Assembly (NCBI RefSeq): GCF_003346815.1
Contig: NZ_CP031217.1
Span: 930,001-994,000, forward strand
Source of the DNA: Halarcobacter bivalviorum
GTDB lineage: Bacteria > Campylobacterota > Campylobacteria > Campylobacterales > Arcobacteraceae
Direction: 5' to 3'
Length of the DNA stretch: 64,000 nt
Below the pieces are notes generated by a model that searched no databases, had not been told where the DNA came from, and saw only the letters and a program-made list of their open reading frames with translations. Shown here piece after piece: positions 61,701-64,000 of this stretch (position 1 is the stretch's first letter; each line of letters begins with the position of its first letter). Position numbers and translations under genes: made by a program.

Positions 61701-64000
61701 TAATGCTGGAAATGATACAATCTCTGGTTTAGATGGTGAAGATACTTTAAAAGGTGGAATTGGAGAAGATATTTTAAAAGGTGGAGCTGGTAACGATAGA
61801 CTTGAAGGTGGAGACGATGATGATACCTTAGAGGGTGGAACTGGTGATGATGACCTTTATGGTGGTGAAGGTTCAGATACAGCTGATTATTCTAATGCTA
61901 CATCAACTATAGAAACAGATGGAAACTTCATTTTTGTAGGAACAGAAAGAGACTACAGAAATAGTATAGAAAATATTATTGGTTCTGATATTAGTGGAAG
62001 TGGTGATATTATTGTTGATATTGACTCAAATGCAACTTCAAATGCTTTTTATGGTTTAGCTGGTGATGATACTATTACTGAAGGAGCAGGTTCTGATATT
62101 GTAGAAGGTGGAGCTGGAAATGATTATATCTATGCTGGAACTGGTGATGATATCATTGATGGTGATGATAGTGATGTAGGAACACCAGATGGAACTTCAG
62201 ATACTTTAGATTTTACAAAAGTATTAATCAATGATGATACAGGTGATACAAGAGTTGTAGATGCTGAAACTTATAATGGTGGTGATTTTACAGGTATAGA
62301 GATTGACCTTTCAGATACTTCTTCTCAAAGAATTCATTCTGAATTTGGTACAGATACAATTTCAAATATAGAAAATGTAATTGGTACTGGAAAAGCAGAT
62401 TATATAAAAGGTAATGATGCTGATAACTTAATAGAGGGTAGAAGTGGAAATGACTACCTTATAGGTTTAGATGGAGCTGATACTTTCAAAGGTGGAGATG
62501 GACAAGATACTATTGATTTCTCTGCTGGGTCTCAAAATGTTGTAGTTGATATGACAAAAGAGCAGACTGTAGGAGATAGTAATTCTTATAGAGTTCAAGA
62601 TGATGGTTATGGAAATAAAGAGTATATTGATGGAATTGAACATATTATAACTGGAAGTGGAGATGATACAGTTTATGGTGATGCACAAGGAAACTCTTTA
62701 ATTACAGCAGCTGGTGATGATATCATTAGAGGTGGAGCAGGAAGCGATTATATTGATGGTGGAAGTGAAGGTGCAAATGGAGATACAGTTGATTTCTCTG
62801 ATTTAAACTCTTCTGTTACTGTAACATTAAATGGAACTGGCACTGGTTCTGCAATCTCAGGTGTTGATACTGATACTTTAGTAAATATAGAGAATGTAAT
62901 TGGAACTTCTAAAGATGATATTATCACAGGTGATAATAGAAATAATACAATTATTGCAGGTGATGGTAATGATACTATCAAAGGTCTTGATGGAAAAGAT
63001 TATATTGATGGTGGAGCAGGACTTGATGATACAGTTGATTTCTCAGATGGTACACAAGAGATTAATATTGATTTAACACAAGCAGACCCAAATAATAGAG
63101 TTATTAATGATGGCTTTGGACATAGTGAATATCTTGATGGAATTGAGAATATTATTGGTACAAACTCTGCGGATACAATTATTGGAGATAGTGCTGATAA
63201 TGAATTCTTTGGTGGACAATCAGATGATACTCTTTATGGAAATGCAGGAGATGATACTTTAGTAGGTGGTACAGGAGCAGATACATTTAGAGCTGGTGCT
63301 GGAAATGATATTATCTATGGAAATGAACAAAATAGTTCAAGTTTTGATGCTTCAAGAGATGTTATTGATTACTCTGATGTAAATGTTGATATGACAATAA
63401 ATCTTCAAGCAAATCAAGCAAATGGAGTAGGACAAGGTGTAGATACTCTTTATGATATTCAAGATGTATTAGGTTCAAGTGCAAATGATAAGATTACAGG
63501 AAAAACAGGAGAAGTAAACTCACTATTTGGACAAGATGGAGATGACACTTTCCATGCAACATTAGATGGAGATTTCATTTATGGAGGAAGTGTAAATACT
63601 GGAACTCATACTGATAGTGGGAATGATACTGTTGATTATAGTGCAATTGATTCAAATGATGGTAGGGCTATAAATGTAGACTTATCAAGGGATGATAATG
63701 ATGCTACAACTAATAATGAACAAGAAGTTCAACTAGTAGGTGATAATACTAAATTTGATAATTTAGAAGGAATTGAGAATATTATTGGTACTCAAAATGA
63801 TGATATTATCAAAGGAAGTGATATTGCAACAGAAATAAACACTTTAGATGGAAATAAAGGTGATGATACATTCTACTCTTCAAATGGAAAAGATAGTTTC
63901 ATCGGTGGAGAAGGAGTTGATACTTTAGATTTCTCTACAAATGGAAATGTAAGTGTAAATGTTGATTTAGACCAAGATAAAACTATAGATGATGGATTTG
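43771..64000 (+). CDS. Giant RTX calcium-binding adhesin-like protein (5' part; open at right edge)
   Basis: ATG at 43771 with an AAGGG site; the frame has no stop through 64000, so at least 6743 residues are encoded here and the 3' end is outside. Residues 1-130 are non-repetitive, including VRPGDLVDFKIPGINLEDL and GNGTFTFVSMALMGYNDTPP. A Pro/Gln/Glu-rich linker spans about 131-210, and a Thr/Asn-rich non-repeat region continues to about 450. After that come about 60 modules of about 104 residues, each with RTX nonapeptides (GGxGxDTL, often GGAGNDTI), an acidic DYSN block and an I-E-N-V/I-x-G landmark. The product is Asp/Gly/Asn/Thr-rich and acidic. RTX modules fold on calcium after secretion through a type I system. 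No transport genes or C-terminal signal lie in the window. Best read as a cell-surface or secreted adhesin; an enzyme domain is not visible. Confidence 0.95.
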   Translation, partial: MATDNKYVKYLDKSVKIIDKPKVNENISVYVRPGDLVDFKIPGINLEDLEYELVGGDIVINIPGNGTFTFVSMALMGYNDTPPKFASSSGKELSLGDILSEIEEINALPIDSLVSNIDINIPDNTAKENEEGDATQQNPEQNPQIIIQEIEVTQEQEQQEDFLNDNEFEIPPVEVPELVENDFTSYDDSTSDNSSSKTEEEQSITEGTKPLLTFDIDIQHLDSSESTTTGVMTVEGGGGTTYDNIHPGTNASADRAGIVRQTNAEILDYRHVSSTEASSLVINGDDSNYFNANTISRTIKLSPNQPIGFAVESITISSADFPEGFSILNATANGDSWTITKDDPNTTAVEGFTLDANGNIEIKISMDKNQETNFEMKIEATSEFNIENISEELRDGVETPVETTLDYFQIYGVNVREIDNLSDPNQYLFEQFLDGAGQPIESGFVISTNINDNIIYGSQKENVSNTITGGLANDTITTGIENDIVDGNIGNDTLDYSTYNNIDNDLGIVADLTTGSVTKKYASNNTDTISNIENVTGTQDNDTITGNSEVNTLQGLAGNDTLRGMAGSDTLDGGIGNDVLEGGADADIIKGGSGNDTASYENASGSVSVDLDDGNGKGVVSGADGNDTLFEIENVRGSAYADIITGDNNSNILEGLGGDDTFFVSGGSDTIYGGSGANDIYGDTLNASNSSVAHRIDLEGGQVIGEGTSKAYGIENVVGSSNNDFISGSSVKNTLQGGEGDDTIKGLGGDDFLYGNEGNDTISGGAGNDFIDGGDDALETVGDFVDYSDVTAGGIRIDLSIQDGTTSQNTINAGEDTLLNIENVIGTNSTDILIDDAASKNTILAEGGDDYILVKGGNDYINGGVGNDTLSFEEFSNSVTFDLSLGSEQTTNNGKITISSIENVKGTILGDTLFGSSQNNKLFGNFGNDVLDGKENNDTLYGGAGNDTLIGGIGNDTLDGGKNSDYSRLSLNSTTSMAITIGGILISATGANANELITNFLKEFKEENATKILNGQAPLGDIYTDGTNIFIDSSETITSSTNVTIDNSFTFIDTADYSNIGAESIEVNMQDVGDSTVDVSDGSTDILIDIERVVGSSSNDIMNGNSQDNIFEGGKGADTLFGAAGNDTIYGQDGNDIIDGGTGIDSLYGGKGDDTFIAFVNDGIDTVDGGEGSDTLDYSSYTSSDGDISISLAGASESRVKIGGTDEDHIKNIENVITGAGNDTLVGDDNNNTFISNAGNDTLSGGKGDDYLNGGADIDTADYTYIDSVGTNTKGVVVDLANNRATDMSGSLENLVGTDTLIDIENAKGSKHDDSLLGDSNVNTLFGEAGNDFISGGAGNDTLNGGTGNDILKGGTGDDVLNGGDGIDTADFSDANDKINVDLSNSGSIDIGAGLGSDTFNSIEGAIGGNYDDTLKGTADANTLIGGAGNDTLLGNGTSSLTIAGTYDYLDGGAGEEDFVSFDGVAGDVTVNLGLTYSNDSSDGHDFMDSDNSVYNYQDGGAAGNLQIKNVENLQGGDGNDTFIGNNSSNTLAGGAGDDWLSGKSSNNFLDGGTNTAVGDTADYSAISSGVGIKANMNAGIDGTSQFGEVEYNSEFVDTLKDIENIRASKNDDQIIGDIDDNVNNLFEGMGGADTISGGAGDDIIYGNNKTNTDSNNDLADILSGGSGNDTLYGQTGNDILSGDEGVDTLYGGAGNDSVNLSYLNTTTTGASVNFITSTTDDGTDIDTLDSIESAIGSDNADSFIMDSSKTTDTNTIDGRDGVDVLDYSNYTSNGITVDLGNENEQTVVSATSDKDTIKNVENLIGGTKNDTITGSDANNSLDGNEGSDRFYGSNGTDIINGGVDSDGTNDTDIADYSNMTAKVVVTGSGNDYSVLKPDGNSDTLTNIEEVQGSDFKDTMIGDNTSSRDDIFKGGDNSDTLIGNLGDDSLYGEDGDDTLRGGAGDDYLHGGIGGSDTADFSDATGSGVNVDLSQTGSQAVGGNLGSDTLVDIENIIGSNFADTIKGNDSDNIIKAGAQNDTIFGGAGADDLYGEDGDDTFNFSTTVGESTGDYINGGAGIDTADYSNLTSNIEVDLNEENNGSTYVKVGSNTIDHQIENVENITGTAFNDNISGNSSQNIINGGAGDDILDGEGGVDASHLDTLIGGAGNDTFIVNDRGYTLYDGTTDQGLNFIDTVDFSQVASQSSDKVFVNLQDGTFTLNGNNINETTFSGIEGAIGGAGNDTIIGTTEANTLIGGEGDDTLLGNGASNGIDYIDGGSGNETNGDFVSFNYAGANGVTVDLSDASAQDIDGNNVDDLIIRNIENLEGSIGNDKLTGNSSNNILKGLAGDDTFFSSSGSDTIYGGNEATDSGNDTVDYSSGSKIDVDLEKANNQVVKTNGSDTIFGIEKIIGSSENDVMRGDSNNNTFEGGAGNDTLEGRAGDDTLDGGADDDILRGGTGNDSLIGGDNGSYGDTADYSLRNEAIYADLSNATPEVIVDTNDAASDGNLSHEFNGADETDTLTGIENITGGSNDDTFIGNSSNNTLKGGAGNDTFEVRDTSNGFNDFIDGGSELNGARGSDTVDYKALNTGIDINLNDTGITDVKLSGSFHHKVANIENVIGSSESDIIQGDSANNILNGHTGIDTLSYSDSSNGVYVNLSDSQITTDISGDNVNDEINQNTAQGVVDNSEIGVDTITNFENVVGGIGNDTIIGNVLSNTLSGGTGDDLLLGLNGADKFDGGIGNDTVSYLLDKSSNDDKAGVNASLRSATANDGWNNTDTFNNIENIIGSNHDDTIEGDAGDNTLDGAGGNDTLTYENVTVGGVTVNLSQEVNNTGSDGTDTIRNFQNLIGSKTQSDNLTGNDEVNIIKGLGGNDTLDGGANSDELYGGAGNDTFKVNLGDGNDIIDGFDETASADIDDSSNKDTIDFSSIGSGYHVEIDLQTTNNAVVTNGTTIDQTDTLSNIENVIGTAQNDIIIGNDEVNIIDAGAGNDIITGNLGADTLKGGTGEDIFKGDNFTGDLIDGGTGLDGNGDTIDYTNLNNKVTLTLAESGSYADVQVGTDLSDHKIANIENVIGSNTQDDTITGNSENNTILGLGGNDTIDGGHGDDSLDGGTGTNTLSYASISSGVNVNLSTGSAVSNVDTDGNGTNDTDTVSNFDNLIGSSGVDILTGNNNANIIKGGDEGDTINGLGGNDTLEGEAGNDLFIMGADDGADSVDGGSGSSDTISYENLASNQGITITLDQDTSNQVIIENGTNDTGVKNIENVIGGAGNDTITGDALKNRLEGNAGRDIIDGGASDDTILGGAGDDIIKGGADDDILYGGSQDYDENTTESGTGNDDIKGEAGEDIIYGRDGDDTLDGGADDDTLFGGLGSDNLSGGDGNDTIDGGEGEEENGGDTVDYSSKVGDYLDVNLNATTNGYADAVIGAETDKLKNIENIKGTVKNDNISGDNDSNLLDGFQGDDTLVGAGGSDTLLGGDGDDTFKAGLDDNGDGILENGDDGVDYIIGGEVDENNGGDTVDYSALDSAINVDLSNIDAGNNNYVTVNIDGSSNDYIKEIENITGSSVNDIIKGDANANTLRGDAGDDTLSGGAGADTLDGGTGINRADYSNAAGKIVVDMENATEVSNDGDGSSDDLISIQQIVGSNASDTIYGADSANELFIGGDASDTFMGRGGDDTIYGGSEDRTDNFSDLVTYEYLSDGTKHVVVDLENENAKVYDNSSNLLETDALYDIENIKGGEGNDTFITKFDETNVINGANGSDTLDYSSLDTNHSITVNLEDNGASTTVDVSDTVNDDTISNIENISGSNLADTISGNNLANTLKGNVGDDILEGEGGNDILDGGIGSDTASYKNSSDGVTVDLGLSSSQFISTSQGSDTLIDIENVIGSSLDDTFYSDHTKANNFNGLAHINGDTVDYTNLQNDKAGSNYTGTENVDYIIADLSGASDTVIIKSSGADVVDTLENIENITGSHGNDTITGDGNKNTLKGLAGDDIIAGGAGDDIIDGGTDTNGDTVNYSDATSGVTVDLGIDGVSQNVGGGQGNDTLTDIENVIGSAYADMFRGNNSESNTFNGGITNLANPNSEHTNDENDTVDYSSLTGANDKIIVDLSNSSSANVDVIQAGVAQGSDTLINIENVIGTAGDDTFTGNSDSNSFQGGDGNDTFFVKEAALGSEADIIVGGNNSSLGDTVDFSQVSDTTLYVDVDLSSQNLLLKNSSNTTVRSDSVSGIENIVGTQNEDTITGDSSNNTLKGESGTDTIRGEAGDDVIHGGDNTDNSTSSTQYEYLDGGEGADTIYGGTGNDYILGGIGDGKDTLYGEAGNDTIYAGAGVDRVYGGADDDSILGEAGEDLLVGGLGNDEIKGGSESDIIYGDDEARTDVTGGNDTLYGGDGSDTIYAGYGDDTLLGGANDDILHGDEGVDTVDYSNATNGVTVDFVNNRGTGEGIDELYNIENAIGSKYDDTFVSKLDVSNRFDGNDDESGETNGDSISYEGITVNDATQDKVVIDLSSGADADGYYSADIYQGGTSTVSDYLKDMENITGSNGNDTITGDDDVNTLRGLDGDDLISGKGGNDYIDGGEGSDTVDYSDETLSVTVDFKNNQASTNAPEVDTIISIENAIGGTSNDMFIMNEDQKTNTINGGMGAGDLNDTISYENYTNSVNVNLGTTDSQIVSTLDTDTILNIEHLIGSSNDDTIIGSTADNSIEGGKGDDTFIAGAYDDTNDTLTGAEDGADYFDGGIGTNDTIDYSAIDSATANAQGITVTLDGANKKTVTVHSHTNNDEILNVENVVGTQDDDYIKGDVQNNTFFGQGGNDQLFGEDGADDLRGEAGNDIIDGGSGDDILRGGDGDDTLTGGVGNDTIYGGDEGSDTGNDTVDYSNAIESLIIDLDVSLAGGISGTETYGKSDGNNSEQGQGDDILYGIENVIGSNDEVRSDSIYGSNSNNIINAQRGDDYIEARGGADTVLAGEGNDIVKATSATDGADYYDGGAGNSDTLDYSNLSENISVNIGQNATAEFESGSGTNDAWQVEVASGDNDIIKGFENIIGGSGDDTIYADSNDNSIFGGAGADTLLGGAGADTINGSTGNDTISYEYLDSSKDLRLDLLNDSSTVLGDSLDDDTIYSIENAIGGAGNDSMQGTNDANILQGGNAGDDTFVGLGGDDTIYGGSYNGITHTDSGSDTVDYTNQNKISVTLEDDENTVSTVTIDSDDDGNFATGSEEQDSLYGIENIKGSDSAINGADTITGNSASNTIYGQRGDDTLSGMAGSDELYGGEGADTIIGGADADYLYGNAGNDSFNVGSTDISEYSGDVIDGGSEIDTIDYSTIDTSGFSTDRGVDIVLQAGSPANVYVDGDTTNVHHTITNVENVIGTNLKDNITGDNQANTISGMGGDDTLRGNALSDTLYGGADNDELWGEEGSDLLEGGTGDDIIRGGSGFDILKGDAGADSIYGGADADQIYGGADDDYIEGGDDADTIIGEAGNDTIRGDKGDDIIAGGTVTISGGKVTASVDDGESDTVDYSGALTSMTVDLETDDTTDLASKGEAYSSNLNDQGTDELYDIENVIGSEENDTIKGSNENNILEGRSGDDTIWGEAGNDTLLGGNDNDTLYGGTGADNISGDEGNDNIYGGEDSDTLSGGTGNDTFYASSQDDGADTIDGGTNANDSDTIDYSALTDSNNKIVATLDENIDTNSSVEVYDNTGTLQHTDTIRNIENITGTSGDDTFTGNTSANILIGGDGVDKVNYNYAALSSGVTVNLHAGTASDGDTLSSIEYVVGSNFDDTFVTQAGVNNTIEGGIETSELTGDWIDYSSNSSSDLVLDLSTLDGSGFATAQVNSNSKQDKLKDIENVIGTSGNDTITGNAEVNTILGNDGADTIYAGTGADSVEGGAGNDIIDGGSGADILKGNEGDDTFVGDSFDGDNIDGGTNTSAGDTVDYSQVLTHGVTVDLTDTDGDNVSINGNTHTVSNIENIKGTEQADDITGNNQNNILEGNAGNDTISGLDGEDTLKGGIGEDILKGGAGNDRLEGGDDDDTLEGGTGDDDLYGGEGSDTADYSNATSTIETDGNFIFVGTERDYRNSIENIIGSDISGSGDIIVDIDSNATSNAFYGLAGDDTITEGAGSDIVEGGAGNDYIYAGTGDDIIDGDDSDVGTPDGTSDTLDFTKVLINDDTGDTRVVDAETYNGGDFTGIEIDLSDTSSQRIHSEFGTDTISNIENVIGTGKADYIKGNDADNLIEGRSGNDYLIGLDGADTFKGGDGQDTIDFSAGSQNVVVDMTKEQTVGDSNSYRVQDDGYGNKEYIDGIEHIITGSGDDTVYGDAQGNSLITAAGDDIIRGGAGSDYIDGGSEGANGDTVDFSDLNSSVTVTLNGTGTGSAISGVDTDTLVNIENVIGTSKDDIITGDNRNNTIIAGDGNDTIKGLDGKDYIDGGAGLDDTVDFSDGTQEINIDLTQADPNNRVINDGFGHSEYLDGIENIIGTNSADTIIGDSADNEFFGGQSDDTLYGNAGDDTLVGGTGADTFRAGAGNDIIYGNEQNSSSFDASRDVIDYSDVNVDMTINLQANQANGVGQGVDTLYDIQDVLGSSANDKITGKTGEVNSLFGQDGDDTFHATLDGDFIYGGSVNTGTHTDSGNDTVDYSAIDSNDGRAINVDLSRDDNDATTNNEQEVQLVGDNTKFDNLEGIENIIGTQNDDIIKGSDIATEINTLDGNKGDDTFYSSNGKDSFIGGEGVDTLDFSTNGNVSVNVDLDQDKTIDDGF
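45151..64000 (+). repeat. RTX module array inside the giant gene
   Basis: Counted by eye, the I-E-N-V/I-x-G landmark occurs about 60 times from about 45364 to 63775, an average spacing near 312 bases (104 codons). Each unit alternates a run of GGxGxD nonapeptides with a DYS / VxVDL beta segment. Units are related in protein but differ at DNA level; I saw no perfect long tandem copies. Two stretches hold especially dense nonapeptides (about 56440-57000 and 59860-60240). Confidence 0.85.

Noticed and set aside
43857..62981. Many minus-strand ORFs inside the giant RTX region (for example 46490-46672, 50844-51074, 60443-60673).
   Set aside because: They are antisense shadows of the Gly/Asp/Asn-rich repeats, giving His/Tyr/Leu- or Pro/Ser/Val-rich translations with no ribosome sites.
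45151..64000. Possible CRISPR-like or satellite repeats in the RTX DNA.
   Set aside because: Repeats are in-frame coding, degenerate and without constant-length spacers; the periodicity is the RTX protein module.

Overview
The window is very AT-rich, gene-dense DNA that looks like a member of the Campylobacterota, most likely an Arcobacter-type (Arcobacteraceae) genome. This is inferred from gene content and style: a long sigma-70 factor with an acidic insert, a histidine kinase with an AHHWRQPL-type H-box, PsiE and HIT proteins of the epsilonproteobacterial kind, TATAAT boxes with no clear -35, and strong AT-biased codon use. No database search was possible, so the lineage is an inference. 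I saw no tRNA, rRNA, CRISPR array or intact insertion sequence.

Layout. 1-1395: the 3' end of hemL, then ppnP, an AtpZ/AtpI-like protein and a small membrane protein. 1406-3967 (minus): rpoD and a PAS-like unknown. 4149-7022: leuD-leuB, a DHH-family phosphoesterase and a HIT protein. 7105-7338: a hairpin-rich noncoding element. 7366-10268: the alpha operon rpmJ-rpsM-rpsK-rpsD-rpoA-rplQ. 10442-13271: gatA and guaB, followed by a second palindromic element (13281-13423). 13462-21486: accessory and small genes (a coiled-coil protein, mazEF, rhodanese, PsiE, a Lys-rich protein, DUF350 plus a transglutaminase-like protein, a HEAT-repeat lipoprotein, a PQQ-like beta-propeller) ending with adk. 21537-33935: single-gene units: an ATP-grasp enzyme, a cold-shock protein, a diguanylate cyclase, a TM2-like protein and cupin pair, an MBL-fold hydrolase, SlyD, LOG, flavodoxin, AcpH, DCC, a YeeE/YedE transporter, an adenine deaminase-type enzyme and a phosphatase. 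34011-43595: metX-xseB, radC, an XRE regulator, an orphan histidine kinase, a ThiF/MoeB-like protein, and a carB / YrdC-like / DUF234 ATPase run.

43771-64000: about a third of the window is one uninterrupted reading frame that is still open at the right edge, at least 6743 codons. It begins with a non-repetitive N-terminal part of about 450 residues and then carries about 60 degenerate RTX calcium-binding modules of about 104 residues each. It is a giant secreted RTX adhesin-like protein, presumably exported by a type I system that is not in this window.

The housekeeping genes fall into short operons (alpha operon, leuDB, metX-xseB, carB run) separated by bidirectional hairpin terminators between convergent genes. 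The most unusual material is the giant RTX frame, the two noncoding palindromic elements, a pair of divergent genes with identical 14-nt translation leaders, an orphan duplicated 3' gene tail beside the DUF350/transglutaminase pair, and two unlisted small-protein genes (46 and 40 aa).
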